46,095 bases of DNA from Streptomyces sp. NBC_00285. Its GTDB lineage: Bacteria > Actinomycetota > Actinomycetes > Streptomycetales > Streptomycetaceae. Positions 8,786-16,685 of this stretch are shown here, piece by piece (position 1 is the stretch's first letter; every line of letters begins with the position of its first letter). Both the position numbers and the translations under genes were made by a program. The stretch is taken from assembly GCF_036174265.1 (NCBI RefSeq), contig NZ_CP108056.1, positions 1 to 46,095 on the forward strand, in the 5' to 3' direction. Below the pieces are notes generated by a model that was given only the letters and a program-made list of their open reading frames with translations, had not been told where the DNA came from and ran no database searches.

Positions 8786-9199
8786 AGTGGAATCGGCTAA
8801 CGGGAACGCTCCTCTTGTAGCGAGCGAAACAAGTAATCGGCAATGAGAGCGTAAAAGATAGCGCGAAAAGAAGCGTAATAGATCTCGCAATAGCGATCTT
8901 TAAAGCGAACTGACTAGCTATCTTTTACGCTAGCGGAAAAGCTCTCTGTTTGGCTCGCCTGTTCGTGTGTCCCACTCTCCCCGGCGGAACCTTCGCCGGA
9001 ACCTCCCTCTCCTTGTCACCGCCAGCCGCTACGGTGAGAGTCGGCCGCCACACGTCGGCCCGACTCCGAGCCGCCTCCCGCCCACGCCAGGACGCGGCAA
9101 CGAGGACAAGGGGCTCTGCTTCACGTGCCGCATCGCCGCCTGTCCGTGGTCCGTCCACGGCGGGGATGCGTGGGATCTCCGCCGACTGGGAGAGACGTC
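8784..9199. other. AT-rich intergenic region with long inverted repeat
   Basis: This 416-bp spacer has no supported gene. Its first 165 bases are close to half A+T in a roughly 72% GC replicon. They contain a 15-bp inverted repeat (AGCGTAAAAGATAGC at 8848-8862 with its complement at 8917-8931), an inner AGATC..GATCT pair, and a copy of the GCTAGCGGAAAAG motif at 8929. It may be an origin, partition site or regulatory RNA; it sits 0.5 kb from the replication-relaxation gene. Confidence 0.5.
8929..8950 (+). repeat. GCTAGCGGAAAAG repeat, copy A
   Basis: A 22-bp sequence starting GCTAGCGGAAAAG and ending CTCTGTT is repeated exactly at 33075-33096. It sits at the end of an AT-rich spacer. Confidence 0.65.
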
Positions 9200-10219
9200 A
9201 TGACCACCGACAAGCAGTTCAAGCGCGCGGCCCGCGAGCTCGCCGAGCGCGAAGGAATCTCGTACACCGCAGCCCGCCGCCGCCTCGCCGATGCCACGGA
9301 GACCGGTGTCAGCGCTCCGCTGACGACCGCTTCGGCGGTCGCCGAGGACGACCAGGAGCCGACTCCCCCGCGCTTCTACCCGACCGCCGGCGCCCCGTGC
9401 CCGGTCGACTGCGACGGCACCGCGCACCCGAACGCCGTGTGCTGGCTGTGGCGCCCGGAAGACTCCAAGCACGTGCGGCACGGAGTGCGGCGCGCGGCGC
9501 AGCTGCCGAACGGCCGGGCCGGGGAGCTCTGCCACCGGTACGAGCCGCCGACGCCGGGCTACCCGAACGGGTCCTTCTTCGCGCGGGAGGCCGTGTGGCT
9601 GCTCGCCCTAGTCTACGCGATGCTCACCGACCAGCACCCCGAGCTCCGTCCCGGCCGGGCAGAGCTGTGGGCGGCCGTCGAGACGGACGACCAGGCCGCC
9701 GTCGACGCGGTGATGGAGCCGCTGGACCGCGCCGCGGCCCGGCTGCTGACGAAGGTGCCGGAGCAGTGGTGGGGCGAGGTGAAGCCGCGCCTGGACGCGT
9801 ACGCCGACTTCGTCGACACCGACGACCGGGAACTCCGGACGTGGCAGGAGATCGACGACCGGCACCACGTCGGCCGCCTGGTCGACCAGTGGCGCCGGGC
9901 GTGGGAGGAGCGCCGGGGCAGCGAGGGCTACATGGAGCGGACCGGCGTGCTGTGGTCGGCCCCGAAGGGCTGGCTGGACGACCTCCTGGTCGAGCAGCAC
10001 GGCGGCCACGGCGACGGCGCCCGGGTCCGCCTCATCGACGGCCGTCCCGCCATCGTGTACGCGGCGGAGTGGAGCGAGGCCGGGGCGCCCGTGGCCTACC
10101 GCATCCGCGAACTCGAACCCGGCCGTCACGGCAACATCGGGAAACTCGTGCCGTCACTCACCAGCGACGAGCTGGTGCCCCGCGACCAGGTCGCGGGGAA
10201 ACTGAACGACGTGGCGTAG
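9200..10219 (+). CDS. Hypothetical plasmid protein
   Basis: This 339-aa protein has GGGAGAG 5 bases before ATG 9200. The N-terminus (EREGISYTAARRRLAD) looks like a short DNA-binding helix pair seen in several actinobacterial plasmid proteins. A Cys/His cluster (CPVDCDGTAHPNAVC, about residues 66-80) may bind a metal. The middle is Trp-rich and helical, and the C-terminus is beta-rich. I do not recognise the family. A TGTCAGC-type palindrome occurs inside codons 36-42. A 6-base-loop hairpin follows the stop. Confidence 0.6.
   Translation: MTTDKQFKRAARELAEREGISYTAARRRLADATETGVSAPLTTASAVAEDDQEPTPPRFYPTAGAPCPVDCDGTAHPNAVCWLWRPEDSKHVRHGVRRAAQLPNGRAGELCHRYEPPTPGYPNGSFFAREAVWLLALVYAMLTDQHPELRPGRAELWAAVETDDQAAVDAVMEPLDRAAARLLTKVPEQWWGEVKPRLDAYADFVDTDDRELRTWQEIDDRHHVGRLVDQWRRAWEERRGSEGYMERTGVLWSAPKGWLDDLLVEQHGGHGDGARVRLIDGRPAIVYAAEWSEAGAPVAYRIRELEPGRHGNIGKLVPSLTSDELVPRDQVAGKLNDVA
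9307..9324. repeat. TGTCAGC-family palindrome, site 3 (inside a gene)
   Basis: TGTCAGCGCTCCGCTGAC falls in the reading frame of the 9200 gene; it fits the arms but not the usual GGA centre. Confidence 0.4.
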
Positions 10220-11141
10220 CCCGGCGGCCGCTGGGGGCCTTCGCCGGCCCCCAGACCCCCGCTGGCCCCGGCGTCCTGCAGCGCGAACCGGTATCGCCGC
10301 GGCGGGCCGCCGTACGCGCTGCAGAACGCCGGGGACTGTTCTCCTCTTCGTCCGGCCGCCTTGCCGTCTCTCTCTGTTGCGCGTGAGCAGCTGCACGCGC
10401 GGGAGAGAGACCGACTGGTCTTCTGGGGATGGTCTTCTTATGTGGCCGATCCTCCGCGTGCGGACGAACCGTGTGCGGGAAATCGCATGACGGTGAACGC
10501 GTCCCGTGCGTGCCTTACGAGAGGGCTGGCCTGCGCGGCGCGTACGTGCACGCCGTGCTCCTGGACGACGTCCGCCGGGTCGCCCAAGCCGCGATGACCC
10601 CCGCGATGAAGCCGCGACGAACGGAGGGCTGCCCGCGACGCGTCGCGGCCGACAGCCGGTTCATCGCGGGCCCGTCGCGGGCTCCGTCGCGGCTGTCGAG
10701 CAACTCGCTTCCCAGCCTTTCCGTTTGACTGTGGAAACCCTCGCGGAAACTCCCGGGTGTAAAACCACCTGTAAACCAGGGTGTTACGGCCCGCTCTCCG
10801 CACCCCCGTCCTGACCTGCGGGGACCTGCCTGCCAGAGACGATCCCACCCACGCTCATCGTCCCTCAAAGCGTGGGTGGGATCGTCTCAGTCAGTCAGGA
10901 GGTCAGGACGGGGGTGCGGAGAGCTGGAGTTGTAGTTCGGGGAAAGCAGAGTGGTGGTCAGAGTTGGGTGAGTGAAGGGAAATGGGGGCCGGTCAGGAAA
11001 AGGGAAAGCCGGTGCCCAGGAGAAACCCGGAGCACCGGCGGAAGCGCGGTCGAAGTGGCGGTCTGGTGGGTGTGCGGGGCGGACGGCGGATTCAGCGGGC
11101 GCCGGGGCCGGCACCGTGGTGCAGGCCCCGGTGAGCCGCGA
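10220..11141. other. Gene-poor region rich in inverted repeats
   Basis: No convincing gene is seen in 920 bp. It holds a terminator-like hairpin (10232-10253), a hairpin with GTCTCTCTC arms (10366-10374 / 10403-10411), many CGTCGCGG repeats (10600-10700), a run of TGTAAA/TGTTAC words spaced 12 bases (about 10757-10787), the nested cruciform at 10793-10924, a purine-rich stretch (10915-11010), and a CCGGGGCC..GGCCCCGG hairpin (about 11102-11131) that probably ends the minus-strand gene at 11142. Confidence 0.5.
10793..10924. repeat. Nested long inverted repeats (cruciform)
   Basis: Outer arms of 25 bp match perfectly (10793-10817 with 10900-10924). Between them sits a second perfect inverted repeat of 20 bp (10836-10855 with 10869-10888) around a 13-base loop. 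The outer arm contains CACCCCCGTCCTGACCT. It could be a replication structure, a strong terminator or the remains of a small mobile element. Confidence 0.7.
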
Positions 11142-12662
11142 TCAGGCGGTCAGGCCGTCAACTCCGGCGACGTCCTCGCCGGGCTCCAGGTATTCCTGCA
11201 GCGCCCGCTCCCGCCACCGCTTCGCGCCCTCCGTGTAGTGCGCATCGCGCCGGTTGGTGGCCATGTGCGCCCGGGTCAGTTCGATGACCAAGTCGTCGAC
11301 CTGGTGGTGCTTCTCCAGGGCGTCCAGCGCCTTGCGCATCCGCAGCCGTTCGTCTCCCTCGGCGGCCAGGCGCTTCTCGTTGAGGGCGTCCATGATGCAG
11401 ATCTGTCCGACGAGCAGGAAGTCCCGGTACTTCTGCCCGCCGGCCTCGATGCGGGCGGCGGCCTGTTCGGTGGTGAGCGCGCCGCCGCTGCGGCCGGCGA
11501 GCGCGGCCGCCAGGTCGGCCGTCTCCTGGCGGCGCTTCTCGTCGTAGCGGGCCGTCCCCTCGGCGTACGACTCATCAGGGTGGCGGTCCATCAGGGACCG
11601 GCCTTCCTGCGTCCAGTCGTGGGCATGGGCGCCCGGGAAATGGGGCCCCCAGGTCTCAGCCCACGCGTACGGGCCGCCGGTGCCGACCCGCAACAGCGTC
11701 GCGGCGATGCCCGCCGGGCTGCGGCCGCCGACGAACCAGGCGAGCGTTGCCCACCCGTCCGCCTCGGACCAGACCCGCAGGTCGTACGTCGGCGGGTGCT
11801 TCTCCCCCTGGAACCAGGTCGGCTCCGGAGTCGGCTCGCTGGAGGCCGGACGGCCCTTGGGCCAGGCATTGAACGGCAGGCGAGGCACCACGGGGCGGTC
11901 CGGATCGGCGTCGACCTGGTGGACCCGGGCGGGCAGGGTGCCCAGGTCGGTGGTGGAGTGCTCCCAGACCTCGGCGCGCAGGTCGCCGCAGTCCCCGCCA
12001 GCCGGACGGGACGGGCTGCTCAGCCGGTGGGCGACCAGGGCGTCGGCCAGGAGGACGGCCTTGTCGAGGCGGCCGCACCAGGCCCGCGTCCACCAGCTCG
12101 GCGCACCGCCCGTGTGGTCCTCGCCCCCGATCCCGTCCGGCACGTAGTAGATCCGCACCTCGTACGGCAGGTCCGGGCTGGGGCACACCGGATCGAGGGC
12201 GTGGGGGAAGTCGCCGGGCTGCTCCACCGACCAGCCGTTGTGGACGTAGCGCCAGAACGGCTGGTCGTTCGAGCACCAGACGACCGGCCACAGCGCGGCG
12301 ACCTCCACCTGGCCGTCGTCCAGGCGGTGCGGCACGGGCACCCGCGTCCCCTTGGGCACCACCCCGACGTCGCCTCGCACCTCGCGGATGACGACGCCGT
12401 CGGCGGCGGGCTCGGCGACGCCCCACCGCACGCCGTTGTCGCGCTGGACCATCGAGTGGCGGGCGTCCTCATCCCAGATCACCGTCACGGGCACGACGCC
12501 GTGCTCGGCGACGACGGCGGACAGTACCGACACCACCAGGTCGTCCCACTCCGGAGACACGGGATCGGGGGAGGCGGCGCGCAAGGCTGCGGTGAACTTC
12601 GCGCCCTGCCGCGCCTCGGCGCGGGCCTTGCGGGCCGCGGTGCTCTGCTTCTTCGGCGACAT
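11142..12662 (-). CDS. Large hypothetical protein
   Basis: This 506-aa protein has GGAG before ATG 12662. It starts with a basic helix (SPKKQSTAARKARAEARQG), followed by a long Trp-rich alpha/beta region and a helical C-terminus with charged helices (DERLRMRKALDALEKHHQVDDLVIELTR is split over about residues 445-475). No catalytic motif is recognised. It is transcribed alone, with the parAB operon upstream in the same direction but separated by a terminator. Coding character is strong; function is unknown. Confidence 0.6.
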   Translation of the reverse strand: MSPKKQSTAARKARAEARQGAKFTAALRAASPDPVSPEWDDLVVSVLSAVVAEHGVVPVTVIWDEDARHSMVQRDNGVRWGVAEPAADGVVIREVRGDVGVVPKGTRVPVPHRLDDGQVEVAALWPVVWCSNDQPFWRYVHNGWSVEQPGDFPHALDPVCPSPDLPYEVRIYYVPDGIGGEDHTGGAPSWWTRAWCGRLDKAVLLADALVAHRLSSPSRPAGGDCGDLRAEVWEHSTTDLGTLPARVHQVDADPDRPVVPRLPFNAWPKGRPASSEPTPEPTWFQGEKHPPTYDLRVWSEADGWATLAWFVGGRSPAGIAATLLRVGTGGPYAWAETWGPHFPGAHAHDWTQEGRSLMDRHPDESYAEGTARYDEKRRQETADLAAALAGRSGGALTTEQAAARIEAGGQKYRDFLLVGQICIMDALNEKRLAAEGDERLRMRKALDALEKHHQVDDLVIELTRAHMATNRRDAHYTEGAKRWRERALQEYLEPGEDVAGVDGLTA

Positions 12663-12879
12663 GCGTACTCCAGACCCAGCGGTCTCCCACGCTCCCGCCG
12701 GCCGTGTGTACGTCGGGGCCGATCCAGGACAGAGCAGTGCTGAACTCGCGGGCCCCGAGAGACCTTGGCCGACTGTGCCCCTGCGGCGTGGGCGCCGGGG
12801 CGGCGGCGAACGGCGGTACGCGTCTAGCCGTGTCCCAAGAACGGTAGCCCCCGCCACTGACAAGGCGCCAGGAAACGCC

Positions 12880-12913
12880 GAGCGGCCCCGTGGACAACGC
12901 CACGGGGCCGCTC
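12880..12913 (-). terminator. Terminator of the parAB operon
   Basis: A 14-bp perfect stem (GAGCGGCCCCGTGG with its complement) and a 6-base loop lie 13 bases beyond the parB-like stop codon. Confidence 0.75.
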
Positions 12914-12925
12914 AGGCAAGCAAGT

Positions 12926-13297
12926 TCAGGATGCTTCGGGCTGCTCCTGGTCCTTCTTCTCGGAGGTCTTCGGCAGCTTCCCGGTACGCCGCAGGTGCTG
13001 CGCGTAGTAGGCGATCGCCGCGTCGGCGACATCCTGCGGGCCCACGCCCATGGCCTCGCCGATCGCGGTCACCAGTTCGTCCGTCTCCAGCAGGACGCGC
13101 ACGTTCATCATCACGCGGGTCGGTCCGGTGGGGCGACCGCGCTTGCGGGGCGGAAGCCCCAGCTCCTTGCGGCTGGTGGGAGTCGCGGGGGTGCGCTTCT
13201 TCGCGCCCGGCCTGACGTCGTCGCCGACCTTGATGTCCTCGTCGTCGTCCGGCAGCTGCGGATTGTCGTCGGCCGTACGGGTGCGCTGCGGTGTCAC
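12926..13297 (-). CDS. Small ParB-like partition partner
   Basis: This 123-aa protein is encoded directly after parA, its GTG overlapping the parA stop (GTGA). The first 60 residues are charged and disordered, with a basic patch (PPRKRGRPTGPT). The C-terminal half (about 60-105, TRVMMNVRVLLETDELVTAIGEAMG) looks like a ribbon-helix-helix DNA-binding unit, as in the short ParB partners of type Ib loci such as ParG. It would bind the centromere and stimulate ParA ATPase. Identification rests on context and a weak fold match. Confidence 0.6.
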   Translation of the reverse strand: MTPQRTRTADDNPQLPDDDEDIKVGDDVRPGAKKRTPATPTSRKELGLPPRKRGRPTGPTRVMMNVRVLLETDELVTAIGEAMGVGPQDVADAAIAYYAQHLRRTGKLPKTSEKKDQEQPEAS

Positions 13298-14091
13298 GGG
13301 AGCGGGATCTCCTTCAGGAAGGTCTGGGTGAGCAGTTCGTAGGTGGCGCGGCTCTCGGAGAAGCGGGACTCCGTGAGCGGGATGGCGTTGTTGTTGCCCG
13401 TCGCCAGCGCCTCGCGGAACTTCACGATCGGGTCCCACACCAGGTCGCCGAAGATCCGGCGTACCGAGTCGCGCTGTTCGCTCTGGCGGACGGTCTGTTC
13501 GTTGAAGGCGTTGATGATGACGCCGCGCAGGCTGAGCGTCGGGTTGGCGAGGTCCTTGGGGCCCTTGGCCGTGATGAAGTCGCGGACACGCTTGGCCGCG
13601 TCGATCGCGTAGATGTCGGCCTCGGTCACGATGACCGCGTCGTGCGCGGCGGCGAGCCCCAACTGGGTGAGGTGGAACAGGCTCGGCGGGCAGTCGATGA
13701 GCGTGTAGTCGAGCGCGTCGTCCACGCCCTCCAGGGCCTTCTCCAGCCGCCGCCAGGCGCCGGCGATCCCGGCCTCGCTCATCCGGTTCTCCAGCGTGAG
13801 CCGGGCGGGCGCCAGGGTGATGCGGTCCGCGTAGTCGCACTCCCACCCGATCGGCTGAATGACGTCCCGGGCCGCGCCTTCACGGTCGGCCTTGATGGCC
13901 TGGCTGATGGTGGGCTGCTTCTCCGCAGGGTCGAAGTCCCACCCGAGCATCTGAGAGGCATTCCCCTGCGGGTCCAGGTCGATGACGAGCACTCGCTTGC
14001 CCGCCTTCGCCAGCCCCTCGGCGACGCGGACGGTGCTGGTCGTCTTGCCGACTCCGCCCTTGTTGTTGACCATTGCGACCCGTCGGGCCAT
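13294..14091 (-). CDS. parA: ParA-family partition ATPase
   Basis: This 265-aa protein has the deviant Walker A KGGVGKTT at residues 11-18, switch motif DLDPQGN at 38-44 and Walker B-like LIDCPPS near 143. The short length and lack of an N-terminal helix-turn-helix fit a type Ib or chromosomal-type ParA that needs its partner for autoregulation. GGAGGAACG precedes ATG 14091; in-frame upstream codons to 14286 lack protein character. ParA binds nucleoid DNA with ATP and moves ParB-centromere complexes, ensuring segregation. Promoter and centromere should lie in 14092-14418. Confidence 0.9.
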   Translation of the reverse strand: MARRVAMVNNKGGVGKTTSTVRVAEGLAKAGKRVLVIDLDPQGNASQMLGWDFDPAEKQPTISQAIKADREGAARDVIQPIGWECDYADRITLAPARLTLENRMSEAGIAGAWRRLEKALEGVDDALDYTLIDCPPSLFHLTQLGLAAAHDAVIVTEADIYAIDAAKRVRDFITAKGPKDLANPTLSLRGVIINAFNEQTVRQSEQRDSVRRIFGDLVWDPIVKFREALATGNNNAIPLTESRFSESRATYELLTQTFLKEIPLP

Positions 14092-14299
14092 CGTTCCTCC
14101 GTTCCGCTCGCCGTGTCCGTTTCGGAAGGCCAGCTCGTTAGCCGGACAGCATGTCAGAGGCCACTTGCCCGGCCGCCGGACGCGCCTGTGCTCGCGGGTA
14201 GGCGAGCATTCTCGGACATCATCCCGGCTTGCGTGATCCTTAGCAGCGAAGCCCGCTGTCTGGCACGCGTTCGTGTTGACCAGCATCGCGACGTTTTCA

Positions 14300-14312
14300 G
14301 CTAGCGGAAAAG
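14300..14312 (+). repeat. GCTAGCGGAAAAG repeat, copy D
   Basis: GCTAGCGGAAAAG lies 55 bases before the tandem TGTCAG palindromes. Confidence 0.6.
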
Positions 14313-14367
14313 ATCGCCATCACGCCAGCGTTCTAGCTGTCTTGTTCGCTCGCATCCGCGCGAGCCG

Positions 14368-14386
14368 TGTCAGTGTTTCGCTGACA
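14368..14386. repeat. TGTCAGC-family palindrome, site 4
   Basis: TGTCAGTGTTTCGCTGACA, the first of a tandem pair in the par promoter region. Confidence 0.6.
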
Positions 14387-14396
14387 ACTCCCCCTG

Positions 14397-14415
14397 TGTC
14401 AGTGGAATGCTGACG
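14397..14415. repeat. TGTCAGC-family palindrome, site 5
   Basis: TGTCAGTGGAATGCTGACG ends 3 bases before the ATG at 14419, where a bound protein would block transcription or initiation. Confidence 0.6.
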
Positions 14416-14418
14416 CCC

Positions 14419-15195
14419 ATGGCGATCGACTACGAGCGGCAGCGCGAGATCAAGCAGGCGGCGGAGAAGCTTCTGCAGGAGCGGTACGGCAAGCCCGACG
14501 GCCCCGACGTGACCGGGCAGAAGGCCCTGGAGGCGGTGCTCCGGGCGGTCAACGGCTTCGCCCTCTACGGCGAGGAGCCCCGCGAGGTGCCGGCCGAGGA
14601 GGTCCTGGCCGCGCTGACGCAGGTGGCGGAGGCCCGGGAGCGCCTGGACCGCATGGAGCTGCGGCTCATCGGCGCCGCCCGCGAGCGCGGCGCCTCTTGG
14701 CAGAAGGTCGCCGACTCCCTCGGACTGGAGAAGCGGCAGAGTGCCGAGGGCCGGGCCCTGCGCCTGGAGGGCGCCGTGAGGAACTACCGCGCCACCGGCC
14801 GCGACGTCGGCTCCCAGCGGCTCGAAAAGGCGCGTCAGCGCGCCGCTGACGCCTGGTGCGAAGAGCAGGTGGACCGGATCCGCGACGTCGCCGAGCGGCT
14901 TGTCGACACCTCCGAAGCCTGGGGCGACAAGGTGACCGGCGACATCCTCGCCCGCAGCTACTTCCAGACGCTGGGGGCCCGTCTCGCCTCCGACTCCACC
15001 GCAAAGGACCTGTTCGACTCGATGGAGAGCCTGCGGTACACGTTCATGCCGTACAGCAGCCCGCAGCCCGAACCGGGGACCGGCAAGCACGCGGCGGCCG
15101 CCGCCAAGGCCCGCGACGACCTGATCGAGCTGCACGTCGAGATGTCCGCCGCCCGTTACGCCATCACCAGCGCCCGCGAGGCAGGTAAGCCGTGA
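14419..15195 (+). CDS. Putative helix-turn-helix protein
   Basis: This 258-aa, highly helical protein has a helix-turn-helix-like segment at about residues 92-115 (RERGASWQKVADSLGLEKRQS), followed by helices rich in Arg and Glu. No ribosome-binding site precedes ATG 14419, and an in-frame ATG at 14407 lies within the upstream palindrome, so the start is uncertain. A GTCAGC..GCTGAC sequence also occurs inside the gene at 14834-14850. The stop overlaps the GTG of the next gene, so the two are translationally coupled. Confidence 0.6.
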   Translation: MAIDYERQREIKQAAEKLLQERYGKPDGPDVTGQKALEAVLRAVNGFALYGEEPREVPAEEVLAALTQVAEARERLDRMELRLIGAARERGASWQKVADSLGLEKRQSAEGRALRLEGAVRNYRATGRDVGSQRLEKARQRAADAWCEEQVDRIRDVAERLVDTSEAWGDKVTGDILARSYFQTLGARLASDSTAKDLFDSMESLRYTFMPYSSPQPEPGTGKHAAAAAKARDDLIELHVEMSAARYAITSAREAGKP

Positions 15196-16439
15196 GCGAG
15201 GTCAACGTCGTCGACCAGAAGCTCACCGGCGCCGAGCTGCTCGCCGCGGCCGCCGCCGAGGTGAACTCCTGGCCGGCCGTCTCCGCCGCCCGTGCCCGCC
15301 AGGTGACGTGGGTGGTCGGCGAGTACACCCGCGCCCTGGTCCACGCCGAGCACCCGCTCGCCGCCGAGGCCGGTGTCGACGAGGTGTTCACCCGCGAGCC
15401 GGTGAAGGAGTACCTGCGCCTGGCCCGCACCGGCCAGCTGCGGGTGCGCCGGGCTGCCGACCCGTCCAGGGGCTCCGACAACTCCGAGCAGATCCGCCTG
15501 GAGGTCCTCAAGCTGCTCGTCACCGCGTGCGGCGCCGAGGACTACGCCGAGCTGCCGCCGCAGCCCGACCCGCCGCGCAAGAAGCCCGTCGCCAAGCGGC
15601 CCCGTGCGCTGCTGCGGGCGCAGCTCACCGAACTCGCCGACGCCCCGGATGTGACCGCCAGCAAGCTGCGGATGCTCGCCGTCGGCGCGGTCGTCTCCGA
15701 CACCGGCATCCGGGCGGGCGAGATGTGTGCCCGCCAGATCGAGGACCTCTCGCCGCTCCTGGAGGAACTGCGCGTGGTGCGCCGGCCCCAGGGCTGGAGC
15801 GAGTCGGAGGCGTACGCCGAGCTGCTCGCCCTGTCCGGCCTGTCCCGCGCGGCACTCAAGCGCTGGCTTCCCGAACGGCAGCGGCTGCTGACCCGGGTCG
15901 GCGGCACCGCGACCGCGCTGTGGGTATCCCTGCGCGGCAACCACCACGGCGGCCAGCACGTGCCCGAAGGAACGCCCCTCATGCCCCGGGGCCTGGCCCG
16001 CGCCTGGACCCGCGCGGTCGTCGACACGAACATCGAGATGGCCGGACAGCCGTCTTGGGAGCCGCTGCCCACGCGCATGGAGCAGCTGCGCCGGGGCGTC
16101 ACGCCCAAGGCCGCGGCGGCGCCGATGGTCCCCGACGCCGAGAAGGCCGCCGAGCTCCTGGACGCCGTCGACGTCCGCGGCCGCGCGCTCGCCGAGCTCC
16201 GCCGTGACGGTGAGCAGGACTCCACCGCTGAACTGCAGGCCCGCGTCGCCGTCCGCCAGGCCGTGCGCGACGCGTGGGCCGAGGGGATCGAGCACGCCGT
16301 CCAGCTGTCCGTCCTCGCCGAGGCGGGCCTTGCCGACGACGCGGCACTCGCGGCGGCTGGCTGGGAGCCGGTCCTGCTCGCCGCGATCGAGCGGGGCCAG
16401 GGCTGGGGCCGCCCGTCGAAGGCGGCCGCCGCCGTCTGA
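15192..16439 (+). CDS. Degenerate tyrosine-recombinase-like protein
   Basis: This 415-aa protein has an N-terminal core-binding-like domain (SWPAVSAARARQVTWVVGEY) and a segment that matches the catalytic Arg-I region of tyrosine recombinases (VVSDTGIRAGEMCARQIEDL, about residues 168-187), followed by WVSLRGNHHGG and PRGLARAWTRAV. The H-x-x-R box and the nucleophilic Tyr are not visible, so it is unlikely to cut DNA; it may bind DNA. The GTG start overlaps the previous stop (GTGA). A strong hairpin follows. Confidence 0.55.
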   Translation: MSEVNVVDQKLTGAELLAAAAAEVNSWPAVSAARARQVTWVVGEYTRALVHAEHPLAAEAGVDEVFTREPVKEYLRLARTGQLRVRRAADPSRGSDNSEQIRLEVLKLLVTACGAEDYAELPPQPDPPRKKPVAKRPRALLRAQLTELADAPDVTASKLRMLAVGAVVSDTGIRAGEMCARQIEDLSPLLEELRVVRRPQGWSESEAYAELLALSGLSRAALKRWLPERQRLLTRVGGTATALWVSLRGNHHGGQHVPEGTPLMPRGLARAWTRAVVDTNIEMAGQPSWEPLPTRMEQLRRGVTPKAAAAPMVPDAEKAAELLDAVDVRGRALAELRRDGEQDSTAELQARVAVRQAVRDAWAEGIEHAVQLSVLAEAGLADDAALAAAGWEPVLLAAIERGQGWGRPSKAAAAV

Positions 16440-16459
16440 ACCTCGTTCCCGTACGACAC

Positions 16460-16493
16460 GAAGGCCCTGGCGCCCACCGGCGCCAGGGCCTTC
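16460..16493 (+). terminator. Hairpin terminator
   Basis: A 15-bp perfect stem (GAAGGCCCTGGCGCC with its complement) lies 20 bases after the recombinase-like stop and is followed by TCCTATTCC. Confidence 0.75.
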
Positions 16494-16500
16494 CTATTCC

Positions 16501-16513
16501 GCTAGCGGAAAAG
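16501..16513 (+). repeat. GCTAGCGGAAAAG repeat, copy E
   Basis: It is part of a 14-bp perfect palindrome TTCCGCTAGCGGAA (16497-16510) and opens an AT-rich module of about 150 bases that ends in a TGTCAGC palindrome. Confidence 0.65.
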
Positions 16514-16651
16514 CCGTCTGGAACGCTCTCTTATGAGTTCGCGATACCGCAGACGTCCTAGCGATCGGGAGAGAACACGGAATAGCTCACCGTGAGGACC
16601 GCATGTCAGATAGCAATTCCAATCGCATTGAAACTCGCCACTCGGACAGCT

Positions 16652-16670
16652 TGTCAGCGGACTGCTGACA
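16652..16670. repeat. TGTCAGC-family palindrome, site 6
   Basis: TGTCAGCGGACTGCTGACA is identical to the site at 18321-18339; the upstream flank (GGACAGCT / CGACACCT) is also similar. Confidence 0.65.
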
Positions 16671-16685
16671 GGGGGTTCCTGCTGC

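Larger units (their letters stand above)
14092..14418. promoter_or_regulatory. Divergent par promoter region with candidate centromere repeats
   Basis: This spacer separates parA from the + strand gene at 14419. It contains the GCTAGCGGAAAAG motif at 14300-14312 and two tandem TGTCAG-type palindromes at 14368-14386 and 14397-14415. Neighbourhood makes these the best centromere candidates in the window (inference). Confidence 0.5.

Noticed and set aside
10361..10848. Several short ORFs on both strands in the hairpin-rich spacer
   Set aside because: No ribosome-binding sites, Ser/Arg/Pro-rich shadow translations, and overlap with perfect inverted repeats.
10793..10924. Insertion sequence bounded by the 25-bp inverted repeats
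   Set aside because: Only 82 bases lie between the arms, with no transposase and no visible target duplication; recorded as a cruciform instead.
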